From NCBI GenBank assembly GCA_036186865.1, contig AP025040.1, positions 35,858,397 through 35,922,396 of the forward strand: a stretch of 64,000 bases of DNA, given 5' to 3'. Positions 22,962 through 34,900 of this stretch are shown here, in pieces (the first letter of the stretch is position 1; the number at the start of each line of letters is the position of its first letter). Both the position numbers and the translations under genes were made by a program. The notes under the pieces were generated by a model that ran no database searches, had not been told where the DNA came from, and saw nothing but the letters and a program-made list of their open reading frames with translations. This stretch comes from Eustoma russellianum. Lineage: Eukaryota > Streptophyta > Magnoliopsida > Gentianales > Gentianaceae.

Positions 22962-25900
22962 TGATATTGTTGTGGAATGTACGTGGAATACGTAACTCTT
23001 TGCATCGTCTGCTTTCACTAGTTCGTAAACATAAAGTCTACATTCTGGTAGTTATTGAGCCAAAGTTGCGTCCAAGTGCCTTGACATCTTATCAATTGCA
23101 ACTTGGTTTTTCTAAAGCTATATCCGCCTGTCATGATCAAATTTGGTTTTTTTTGGAAGGATGCACTTCTCAAGCTGGAAGGAGAGCAGCCTGGACACCA
23201 ACATCATTCTATTCAGTATCGTTGGCTGGCCACGGGAGAGTGTTTTTGGTTGACTGGTGTATATGGTCGTCATTCAATGCTACAACGACGTATACTGTGG
23301 GATGATTTAGGCCAATTTTATGACTCAAATACACACCCATGGCTTATTGGTGGAGATTTTAACACCTTTAGAACTTCAGACGAACACCGTGGGAGATCGC
23401 ATCCATCATTGCGCACGCTACAGGACTTCAATGATTTCATACAGCGATGGCAATTACTAGAAATAGCATTCCAAGGCTCTTGTTTCACATGGTCAGACGG
23501 GAGAGGCTTAGGCCGCGTATGGAGACGTCTTGACCGTTTCTTGTGCTCATCATCTTTTTCTGAGCTTTTTTCCTACACCAAAGTCCATCACCTTTCAAGG
23601 GCTACGTCGGATCATGCGCCTTTTCTACTAACATGTGACTCGATGGTCCACGTGCCCCTTCCATGTTTCGGTATCTAGACGTGTGGACCACACATGCAGA
23701 TTTTGATGATTATGTTACTCACAAATGGCAATCTTATCCCACAGTTGGCGGCATGTGGGGATTTCATTGCAAGCTATCATATCTTCGCAAGGATTTAAAG
23801 CAGTGGAATAGAGACACCTTTGGAAATATATTCGATGTCGTCTCCCATGCAGAATCAGAAGCGAAGGTGGCGGAGAATCTTTTTGACAGCAGCCCTACTG
23901 AATCCAACAGTCAATTTTATCACCAGAAAGTGGCAGAACTACGTCTTGCGCAGAAACGTTCCTTTCTATATTGGAAGCAGAAGGCCAATGTGAAGTGGTT
24001 AAATGATGGTGATGCAAACACTTCTTTCTTCCACCAAACGGTCAAACAAAAACGCAGCCATCAACTCATTCGCATCATCAAGAAACCGGATGGTACTGAA
24101 CTCAATTGTCTGGCAGATATTAAAGATGAAGCTGTTCATTTTTTCTCAAATCTTTACACTGATGAGCCAGTTGAAGGTTGGGACTTTATTTTACAGTACA
24201 TACCATCTCTTATCACAGTGGACGAAAACAGTGCATTGACGGCAATTCCTCAACTAACCGAAGTTAAGGCAGCAGTTTGGGATCTCAGCCCATCCAGTGC
24301 AGCAGGTCCGGACGGTTGCCCGGGGTCCTTTTATAGACACTTCTGGCACTTGATACAACACGACGTACACAAAGCCGTCCAAGAATGTTACCTAGGAATT
24401 CGTATGCCTAAGACTGTGGCAGCAGCTTCCATCATTCTCATTCCGAAGGTAAGTAATCCCCAAACGTTTGCAGATTATCGTCCCATATGTCTTACAAATT
24501 TCATTTCCAAGACCATCACACGTTTGTTAGCGACACGGCTGGGCAATATCTTGCCCAAAGTAATCTCTCCAGAACAAGCTGGTTTCATGAAGGGAAGTGA
24601 TATTACAGAACAAGTTTTATTAGCACAAGAGATGGTCCATGTCTTGGATAAACGGACAAGGGGCGGACAGGTCATTATTAAGTTGGATATGGCCAAGGCT
24701 TTTGACCGTGTAATCTGGAGATATCTTCAACAACTGCTTCAAAGGCTGGGTATGGATGAACGTTTAGTGTGAATCATTATTAACAATTTGAGTGACACCA
24801 GATGTTCCATTCTGCTAAATGGTTCTCTTACTGCATGTTTTCCAGTTAGTAGAGGTGTTAAACAAGGGGACCCTTTATCCCCATTACTCTTTATTCTATC
24901 ATCTGAGGGATTCAATCTAGGACTCAACTATCACATATAGACTGGAATTATAGATGGCTTCAAGGCAGGGCGTACACCATGTGTTTCACATTTGGGTTTT
25001 GCTGATGATTTATTAATTTTCTCAATGGCTCCCCTCGCAACTTAAGAAAATTTCGCACCTTTTTAGACAAGTATCAACAGGCTTCTGGGCAACTGGTTAA
25101 TTATCACAAAAGTCTATTTGTCTCCGGGCAAGGAGTTTCGGTCAATGCGTCTACCGTAGCCTTGGGCATGAGATCGACGTCACTTCCGATTAAGTATTCG
25201 GGCTATTTTTTTGCATAAGGGAATAACCAAGTCCAGGTACTGTGCTACTCTCCTCCGTTATTTTGATACTAAACTCACGTCCTAGTCGACAGCTTTCTTG
25301 TCTATGGCTGGCAGGCTGGTCCTCATTAAACATGTTCTCAATACATTGCCAATACATCTAATAGCTAGCTCAAGACTACCAAAAGGGGTAGTTCACTGTT
25401 TAAGTCGCAAAATCGCCTCATTCCTTTGGAAAGGACATCATCAATGGCAGTCTAGGTCTTCAGTATGTCGGCCAGTTGAGTACGGCGACCTTGGAATCCG
25501 GCATCTCTTGCACACCCAAAAAGCATATGATTGCCAGATATGGTGGAAATATTTTCACTCTAATACATTGTGGGCTGACTTCTGTAGAATAAAGTATGGT
25601 AGTCGTCCATCGGTTTATTCGCATATATACGATTCTCCAACATGGAAACGCATTTGTAAAATTCATACATACATGGAGACACATACCAACACTTCTAATC
25701 ATATGATACATTGGACTCCTGATGAGCACAGTCAATTCTCCATCCGTTCTGCATACTCGTTGATTGTACCCTCTGAACAATCGAAGCTGGAGACACGGTA
25801 CATTTGGTGGAAGAACATACACCCACGGCAAAAAATCTTCTTGTGGAAATTATGGTATCATTCACTTCCTATGGTAGATAACTTTTGCAGGTGGATGGTG

Positions 25901-26821
25901 GTTTATCCTTCGCAGTGTGTCTTTTGTAGCCGTGATCACGACAGTCAAGATCATGTGTTCCTCAATTGTGTATTCATTCGGCCTCTTTGGATAGATATCT
26001 CTATTACATTTTCTGGACCACTGCCACACTCCTCGACCATAAAGGCGCATCTCCTCCGTTGGTGGCGTATATCATCTAAAACCACAATGATAGGTCAACT
26101 GAGATCGATTGTTCCATCTCTAGTAGTATGGGAAATCTGGAAAATGTATGCAGCGTGTAGGTTTGGGGACGAGCATTTTGCCTATGACAGGTTGTACACG
26201 CGGATCAAAGATTCGATCTACGTATGGTGCTCATCTATTAATGGGAAAAAATTTGCGCAGGCAATTCCACAACTCGTTTCTCCGCGATTCTCTCCACCGT
26301 TGCGTATGAAGAGACTATCGGTAATTAAGTGGCTTTGTCCACCGTCTGGACGGTTTAATCTCAACGTTGATGCAGCCATAGGTCAACACATATCGGCAGG
26401 AGCTGCTGTCCTACGAACGGACCATGGCATGTTTCAATCCGCAATATGTTTTCCTCTACCCTCCTTGCAGCCTCTTCGGGCAGAAATACACGCTATGACA
26501 ATTTCCTTAATGTTCTTTGCACAACAGTATGATGGCCTAGTGGTGGAAACCGACTGGCAAACTCTTGTTAAGCTACTTGCTCACCAGCGCCAGCTCACAG
26601 GTTCATTGGCATTAGACATCAGCCGTGCGTCCCAGTTCCTCAGTCTAAACACATCTACTATTCAGTTTTGTCCGTGGGAAGCAAATTTGGCAGCGCATCG
26701 GCTCGCCAGATATGGGTTTTCATCAGCAGGAATGACTGTCTACAGCACATCTCAGCAATTACCCGGGGAAGTACGAGGAGCAATAACTGTGGATCATCAG
26801 CTGCCTACATTCAGAGCCTGA
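22958..26821 (+). pseudogene. LINE-1 ORF2 (endonuclease, RT, zf-RVT, RNase H)
   Basis: The ORF starts MMILLWNVRGIRN, the apurinic-type endonuclease N terminus. It continues with WLIGGDFNTFRT and LDRFLCS and the SDHAP motif near 23610. Frameshifts lie near 23155 and 23670. RT follows: LSPSSAAGPDG, YRPICLTNFISK, LDMAKAFDRV, then a TGA at 24770, and GFADDL with catalytic FADD at 24998-25009. A frameshift follows near 25020. From 25298 the frame is open for 507 codons: thumb, a zf-RVT with CVFC...H...C (about 25917-25963), and RNase H with NVDAA, RAEIHAM, VETD and a final His. Stops at Trp and Arg codons fit C-to-T decay. Confidence 0.9.
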
Positions 26822-27586
26822 TACATGACATTCATTTATTCATATAATTGTCTGTGTTTTGAGGCACAGAAAACAGGGGTGCATACTTTTTACTGGTTAT
26901 TCTTGTACATGCTTGTTAATCTTGGTGTTATTCATTGCTACACTCATTCCGGTTTGTCTCTGGTGATGGCGTTTCTTCGGACCTGGTGGACAACTTCTGA
27001 CGCTTTGGAGGTTCATCTTGGCCTATTCCAAGTCAACAATCTCCATGCCCAGTAGCATCATGTTTCATGTGTCGTCTTGGTTTCGCTTCGAGCCAAGACG
27101 ACTTCGGTACGTGCTGGGCTATGTTTATTACATGCACTTCATGTTCTTATCTTTCATTTCTAATTACAATAACTATTCATTACGAGATATATGGATGAAT
27201 TATGGCGGTTGGCCCACGCACTTGGCATCTTAGGCGACGGAGAATCTATGCCATTCTCGACGTACCATATCCAGCATTGACGCAAGGACACCTTCAGCAC
27301 ACCCTAAGGCTGTTTGGAGCTTCTCCTCAACATTTTTACGTTTCTTTTCATTTACATCAATGTGCGGCGTTAATCCCAGAAATATAAATATATACGCTTT
27401 TTTCCTTCGCCAAGGTTTTATCCACCAGGGTGGTTTTACTTGGCAAGGTTTTAATGCGGCAGAATATATAAGACTGGAGAAACGTCATCATTAGCGCTTT
27501 GTACCACATATATTCATACTCTGACCTTTGTAATATGGTTTCCCTCTGCCACAAGCGAGGTCTTCAATAAAATCATACTATTTCTC

Positions 27587-27591
<5 letters not shown>
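26822..27591 (+). other. LINE-1 3' UTR with conserved hairpin
   Basis: No coding is seen. At 27395-27460 lies a block, CGCTTTTTTCCTTCG then CCAAGGTTTTATCCACC, that also occurs in LINE-4 (52149-52217) and LINE-5 (58262-58340). It folds as nested stems CCAAG/CTTGG and CCACC/GGTGG. The UTR ends CAATAAAATCATACTATTTC before the AT run; CAATAAA may be a polyadenylation signal. Confidence 0.7.
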
Positions 27592-27624
<33 letters not shown>

Positions 27625-29618
27625 GATTTTTTTAAAAGGCACTATACACATATATTCCAACGTACTACCGACACGTTATATATTTTACGAACGTACATCA
27701 ATGTCACACCACCATAATTACCTCATATTTATGAGTATATTAAGGTCTTATATCATATGATATAAGTCATGGTGATGACAAAATTGTTACGACACGTTAC
27801 AAGGTTCCAAACCAAAAATTGTCGTAGCGGGTGACTACCGAAACTTCGCTAACGTGTCACGTACTTGACATATATAAATGGCCAGCCCCTACACTTCAAA
27901 AATGGCCACAAATTTTGTGTCTTACATGGTATATTCAGTCATAAAATCATTCCATGTTGGCACGCACAAATCACTCCCGATTAAGGCCAAATTATGGAGA
28001 TTCCAAATTCACTTTTTAAGCACATGTTGGTGCCACTTTAATCAGCCATTAGAGCTGAATATTCAATTTATTTTATGTATAATATGTGTGACATAATATA
28101 TATATAACATGTGCAAAAAGTTTGAATTTAGTCGAGGAAAAATCGCGTAAACGGTAAAAGTCAAAAATTCGGTTTTCGGCGAAAACAACACATGGAACGT
28201 TTTTGGCATGGCATGTAACATGTATCTATACACTTTTTACATATTCAATACATATTAAAGTGTACTAGAATATTCAAATTAGGGCTGATTGGAATATACC
28301 ATATGTGTATAAATATTGTGCATTATTTGACAATGTTTACCAAAAGAAAATTCAGCACATGTGCAGGAATTTCACACACCATTTTCAGCTTTGTTGGAGC
28401 CTAGATGGAGCTTATTTGACACTTTAATTGGTCAAAAATAAGCCACACATGATGGGTGGCTTCGAAGAGAGAAACACACAAAGGAAAGATTTCAAAAATG
28501 CAACACATGCTGAAAATTTTCAGCACATGTGAATAGTGGCCGAATTTACTATTCATTTGTCCTTAATTTGCATCCCAAAATTGAAGGGATTGAATGGTGA
28601 ATATTTGGTAGTGTTTTGAATTCTTTTTGACAAATGTTTTTCAAGTTAATCTCAGATTTTCACAGCACACTAAATGGTGACAAGCTTGGACCAATCATGA
28701 AGTGCCAAGTAAGCAAAACCAAGACATTCATCCAATCAAGTTGTGCCAAGTAAGCAAGTTGATGTCGCATTTACACAAGATATTCTTCCAAGGACTTAAA
28801 AGATAATTTCCAAGGGGAAGAATAAGGAAATATGGGCGGCCACATGTTGATAAGAAGAGGAAAAGGAGAGCAAACAAAAGACAAAACAAGGCTCACAAAC
28901 TCTCAAGTGAAAAACGTCTTCATCATCTCCTTCTTCTACACTTCTTTCTTCTTCTCTCTTAAAGCCTATTACATTCATATTCATACATATTGAATAGGCT
29001 TCATATATACCACCATACATGCTATATTATTGTAAAAGATTGATCAAGGTGTGATCAATCTTGCATCCGCTCGGTGGTTGTGTTCGTGATCATTGTAATC
29101 GCTTACAAGGTTTGTAAAGGGTTGGAGTTGGTGTATAGCTCCATCAACCCGGTGTGGTAAGGTGTTGTTTATTGTTTATTGATTAGATATAACCGAGGAA
29201 GGTGTCCTCGAAAATTGGAGCAGGTTGATTTAACCAAACCAGTATAAAATTCCTTGTGTTCTTTACTTTTCAAGGTTTAAGTGATTCACAAAATGCATGA
29301 TTTAAATAACGCGTGCTAAAGAAATGCATAACACATTTTATGACTTGACACGTTTTGCGACAAACTTGCCTTATATACTTTATATATAATGTTGCCGTAC
29401 TAACAAGCCATGAAGCTTTAAAGCTTACATCTAATGGCAAACATTTGTTGTGTTTGAACTATTTTAGGGTGCCACCATTAATGAACTAAACTAGTTCATT
29501 AAGTGAAGAGTTAGTTAAATGAACCAAGTAGTTCATTAAATCACGAAATATTTGGAGAAGGCATAAAGGCAACAAACATGGAAATGAAAATTCTCCTTCT
29601 ACCCTTAATCACACGTTG

Positions 29619-29660
<42 letters not shown>

Positions 29661-31966
29661 TATTTTTTTAAAAGGCACTATACACATATATTCCAACGTA
29701 CTTCCGACACGTTATATATTTTACGAACGTACGTCAACGTCACACCACCATAATTACCTCATATTTTTGAGTATATTCAGGTCTTATATCATATGGTATA
29801 ATTCATGGTGATGACAAAATCATTATGACACGTTACAAGGTTCTAAACCAAAAATTGTCGTATCGGGTGACTACCGAAACTTCGCTAATGTGTCACGTAC
29901 TTTCCATATATAAATGGCCAGACCCTACACTTCAAAAATGACCATAAATTTCGTGGCTTACATGGTATATTCATCCATAAAATCATTCCATGTTGGCACA
30001 CACAAATCACCCCCAATTAAGGTCAAATTGTGGAGATTCCAAATTCACTTTTTAAGCATATGTTGGCGCCACTTTAATCAGCCATTAGAGCTGAATATTC
30101 ATGTTATTTTATGTATATTATGTGTGACATAATATATATAACATGTGCAAAAAGTTTGAATTTAGTCGAAGAAAAATTGCGTAAACGGCAAAAGTCGAAA
30201 ATTCAGTTTTCTACGAAAACAACATATGGAACGTTTTTGGCATGACATGTAACATGTATGTAGACACTTTTTACATATTCAATACATATTAAAGTGTACT
30301 AGAATATTCAAATTAGGGCTGATTGGAATATACCATATGTGTATAAATATTGTGCATTATTTGACAATGTTTACCAAAAGAAAATTCAGCACATGCACAG
30401 GAATTTCACACACCGTTTTCAGTTTTGTTGGAGTCTAGAAGGAGCTTATTTGACACTTTAATTGGTGGAAAATAAGCCACACATGATGGGTGACTTTGAA
30501 GAGGGCAACACACAAGGAAAGATTTCAAAAATGCAACACATGCTGAAAATTTTCAGCACATGTGAATAGTGGCCGAATTTACTATTTATTTGTCCTTAAT
30601 TTGCATCCCAAAATTGAAGGGATTGAATGGTGATTATTTGGTAGTGTTTTGAATTCTTTTTGGCACATGTTTTCCAAGTTAATCTCAGATTTTTAGAGCA
30701 CACTAAATGGTGAGAAGCTTGGACCAATCATGAAGTGCCAAGTAAGCAAAGCCAAGACATTCATCCAATCAAGTTGTGCCAAGTAAGCAAGTTGATGTCA
30801 CATTTACACAAGATATTCTTTAAAGGACTTAAAAAATAATTTCCAATGGGAATAATTAGGCAATATGGGCGGTCACATGTTGATAAAAAGAGGAAAATGA
30901 GAGCAAACAAAAGACAAGACAAGGCTCACAAACTCTCAAGTGAAAAACGTCTTCATCATCTCCTTCTTCTACACTTCTTTCTTCTTCTCTCTTAAAGCCT
31001 ATTGTATTCATATTCATACATATTGAATATGCTTCATATATACCACCATACACGCTATATTGTTGTAAAAGATTGATCAAGGTGTGATCAATCTTGCATC
31101 CGCTCGGTGGTGGTGTTCGTGATCATTGTAATCGCTTACAAGGTTTTTGAAGGGTTGGAGTTGGTGTGTAAATCCATCAACCCTGTGTGGTAAGGTGTTT
31201 TTTGTTGTTTTGTGATTATTGATAACCGAGGAAGGTGTCCTCGAAAACTGGAGGAGGTTGATTTAACCGAACCAGTAAAAAATTCCTTGTGTTCTTTACT
31301 TTTCAGCACTTACTTTCAGTTTACAGCACAGTGCATCATTTTCATCACGTTCTTAAAAATAGCAAACGAACTTTAAAAATCACCAAACTTTCCAGAAACA
31401 TAGCCACATGTTTGAAGGTTTATTTGGCGCAATTTTCAACCCTTTTGGACAAGTATAAGTCATCTAAACGTCAAAAGTTCTGAGACTAGTGCAGTCTGAT
31501 TTTCAGGCTTGCAAATGTTGAGACTTTGAACGTATTTGACTAACTTCCCAAAGGCATTTTTCAAAACTGTTTCAACTCAATTAAATAAACATAATAAAGG
31601 GTTTGTCATTAAATTTTCAGACCATTTTAAGCAACCATTTAATCGGAATAAAATTTTGAAGTCAGACTACCGTTTCTGGCAGATTTGCACAATCTGACCA
31701 TCAATGATTTTTGAAAGGGTTAAAGGTTGAATTTTAATCTGAACTTTTTAGGAGATACTCAGAACATCTGAGACTAAGATCTCTCCAAATTTCAGAATTT
31801 TTGAAGACATGTAACCTAGTTTTTAAAACGTTCAAAAATAGGTCTTTAAAACAGAAACTGTTTTCAGAAGTTGGGTTTTTGGCTAAAAAATTTTAAAAAC
31901 CAAATTTTCCGCAACCACTATTCAACTCCCCCCCTTCTAGTGGCTCCTTACAGGTCCTACAATGAT

Positions 31967-34900
31967 GACGTCTGTTCCATAGGAATTTTGCCAATTTTCT
32001 ATTTAAAGTATCCAACACACTTTTTGGCAATTTAGAACTTGCAATAATATGGACGGGCATACTGCATAATACATGGCGAATTAATATAATTCATCCAGCT
32101 GTGGAAAGCAGCTTAGAAGACCAAGAATTAAGAGTGGCATCAACATGATCCAACAATGATGTACAATACGCTGCACGATTTATACCTTTGTATAGATAAG
32201 ATCCCAAATATTTAATTGGCAGTTAGTCAAACGCATACCCAAATTTTATGATACTCGTGTGTCTGGAACGCCCGCTCCAACCATTACCTGGCTTTTATGC
32301 AAATTCACTAGCTGTCCCGAGGCTAGTTGATAAATATCCAAAAATCGTTTGAATTGCTTTAGGTTATGAACCTAGCCATTTAAAAATATTACCAAATCAT
32401 CTGCAAAGCCCAAGTGTGAGACAACTGGAATCTGTTCTGTGTTAAATCCTTGAATGATACCATCTCTCATAAGTGAATTAAGACCACGTGAAAATCCTTC
32501 CAAAGCCAATATAAATAATATAGACGAGAGCATATCACCTTCTTTTACTCCACGAGATACTGAAAAATAGCCAGCTGGCCTACCATTTATAAGAACTGAA
32601 CATCGTGTAGCCTCTAGATTATTTAATAGGATGAGTACTAATCGCGAGTGAAAGCCCATTCTCTTAAATCCCACACAACTTTTTAACCTCCTGCATGGAC
32701 GACATCATTTGTAATTGATTGCTGTCATCTTCTGAGAATATATGCGGGACATACTGCAGTATGTCCGCATATTGTTCTGTGGGGGTAGGCTAAAATAATG
32801 TTTGGTAATAATTCACTGCAGCTTGTTCAATGTCTTGGGGATTTTCGCATTCAACACTATCCTCCCGAATAATACATTTGATTGTTTGCTTTCTTCGCTT
32901 CTCCTTAATTATGTTATGAAAAAACCGGGTATTAGCATCACCTTCACGCATCCATTTGACATTTGCCTTTTGTTTCCAATATAAATGTGCTCGAGATTGC
33001 GCAAGTCGCAACTTTGCCATACTCTACTGATATGCAGTACGTGTATCATCAGACGATGAAGTATCATAGACGCGCTCACAAACTGTAGATTCTGGCTTAC
33101 CATTTATAAGTACTTAACATTGTGTAGCCTCCAGGTTATTTAAGAGGATGAGTACTAATCGCGAGTGAAAGCCCATTTTCTTAAGAATCTGCTCTAGATA
33201 AGCCCAAGAAACTCGGTCAAAAGCCTTTGCATATCTAACTTCATAAGAACATGTCCTCCGGGCACTGGACTATCTAATAAATGTACCATTTCCTATGCCA
33301 AAAGAATTTGATCCGTTATGTCATGGCCCTTCATAAAACCTGCTTGCTCCGGTGAGACTAAGCATGGTAATAGCACCGATAATATTGTCACGAATAGACG
33401 CGTGATAACCCTGGCCATAAAGTTACTTAAACAAATAGGTTTAAGTTCAGCAAACCTAGTGGGAGATGACACTTTAAGAATAAGAGTGATCAAAGCCGCT
33501 GCTACTCTCGAAGGCGGTCTAATCCTAAGGAAAAATTCTTGAACTGCTTTATGTACATCCGTAGATATTTCTTGCCAAAAATGTCGATAGAATGATTTGG
33601 GAAATCCATCCGGTCTGGCTGCACTTGTTGGACTTAAATCCCACACAACTTTTTTCACCTCATGCATGGACATCATCATTTGTAATTGATTGTTGTCATC
33701 TTCTGAGAGTATATGCAGGACATACTGCAGTATGTCCGCATATTGTTTTGTGGGGGAAGCCTGAAAAAATGTTTGATAATAATCCATTGCAGCTTGTTCA
33801 ATGTCTTGGGGATTTTCGCATTCAACACTATCCTCCCGAATAATACATTTGATTGTTTGCTTTCTTCGCTTCTCCTTAATTATGTTATGAAAAAAACCGG
33901 GTATTAGCATCACCTTCACGCATCCATTTGACATTTGCCTTTTGTTTCCAATATAAATGTGCTCGAGATTGCGCAAGTCGCAACTTTGCCATACTCTACT
34001 GATATGCAGTACGTGTATCATCAGACGATGAAGTATCATAGACGCGCTCACAAACTGTAGATTCTGGCTTACCATTTATAAGTACTTAACATTGTGTAGC
34101 CTCCAGGTTATTTAAGAGGATGAGTACTAATCGCGAGTGAAAGCCCATTTTCTTAAGAATCTGCTCTAGATAAGCCCAAGAAACTCGGTCAAAAGCCTTT
34201 GCATATCTAACTTCATAAGAACATGTCCTCCGGGCACTGGACTATCTAATAAATGTACCATTTCCTATGCCAAAAGAATTTGATCCGTTATGTCATGGCC
34301 CTTCATAAAACCTGCTTGCTCCGGTGAGACTAAGCATGGTAATAGCACCGATAATATTGTCACGAATAGACGCGTGATAACCCTGGCCATAAAGTTACTT
34401 AAACAAATAGGTTTAAGTTCAGCAAACCTAGTGGGAGATGACACTTTAAGAATAAGAGTGATCAAAGCCGCTGCTACTCTCGAAGGCGGTCTAATCCTAA
34501 GGAAAAATTCTTGAACTGCTTTATGTACATCCGTAGATATTTCTTGCCAAAAATGTCGATAGAATGATTTGGGAAATCCATCCGGTCTGGCTGCACTTGT
34601 TGGACTTAAATCCCACACAACTTTTTTCACCTCATGCATGGACATCATCATTTGTAATTGATTGTTGTCATCTTCTGAGAGTATATGCAGGACATACTGC
34701 AGTATGTCCGCATATTGTTTTGTGGGGGAAGCCTGAAAAAATGTTTGATAATAATCCATTGCAGCTTGTTCAATGTCTTGGGGATTTTCGCATTCAACAC
34801 CATCCTCCCGAATAATACGTTTGATTGTTTGCTTTCTTCGCTTCTCCTTAACTATGTTATGAAAAAACCGGGTATTAGCATCACCTTCATGCATCCATTT

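Larger units (their letters stand above)
21556..27591 (+). mobile_element. LINE-1: full-length decayed LINE in LTR unit 4
   Basis: The 6.0-kb plus-strand LINE sits inside the (AT)n run of the fourth LTR unit; AT repeats flank it on both sides (21507-21555 and about 27590-27620). It has a GC-rich 5' leader, ORF1 (21700-22961), ORF2 (22958-26821) and a 3' UTR of about 770 bp. Plant L1-type LINEs carry this DUF4283-like ORF1 and EN-RT-RNase H ORF2. Target copies cannot be measured because the site is a simple repeat. Confidence 0.9.
15111..31304 (+). repeat. Five tandem ~2.02-kb units inside the LTR
   Basis: The units start at the repeated GATTCACAAAATGCATGATT at 15111, 17125, 19157, 21166 and 29283. 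Their lengths are 2014, 2032, 2009, about 2.04 kb without LINE-1 (21166-29282) and 2022 bp. Each holds an (AT)n run about 340 bp in, a TATATAAATGGCCAG block, and near its end the TGATCAAGGTGTGATCAATC and ACCGAACCAGTA blocks. Each unit joins the next at TTTCAAGGTTTGAGTGATTCA. By eye the units differ by a few percent. Any LTR promoter in the unit would be present five times. Confidence 0.9.
13773..31961 (+). mobile_element. Copia-2: SIRE-like element with one giant LTR
   Basis: Its edges are fixed by a perfect 5-bp target duplication ATGAT (13768-13772 and 31962-31966) inside LINE-2. From the left there is a snap-back copy of the U5 end, a Met-tRNA primer site, a gag remnant, no pol, a polypurine tract and an LTR of 16.9 kb. 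That LTR includes a 6.0-kb LINE. Without the LINE the LTR is about 10.8 kb, made of five tandem units. Gag and LTR ends match Copia-3, which I place by gag style and the LDSGCSRHMTG protease motif in the SIRE/Maximus lineage. Confidence 0.85.
15088..31961 (+). repeat. Copia-2 giant 3' LTR
   Basis: It begins TGTTGAGAAAAAGGGGC right after the polypurine tract and ends CAGGTCCTACA at the target duplication. The structure is a 23-bp start, five tandem units (15111-31304, unit 4 split by LINE-1) and a single 657-bp U5-like part (31305-31961). A one-unit LTR of this family, as at 35849-38913, is about 3.07 kb. Confidence 0.85.

Noticed and set aside
15450..29660. CRISPR-like direct repeats
   Set aside because: Repeat units are 2 kb with no spacers; plant genomes have no CRISPR arrays.
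15750..30132. A 72-codon plus-strand frame (start MARPYTSKM or MASPYTSKM) open in every LTR unit, and a 74-codon minus-strand frame near each unit end
   Set aside because: They recur because the 2-kb unit recurs. Differences between copies change amino acids freely, the LTR-A counterpart is not conserved, and no domain is recognisable.
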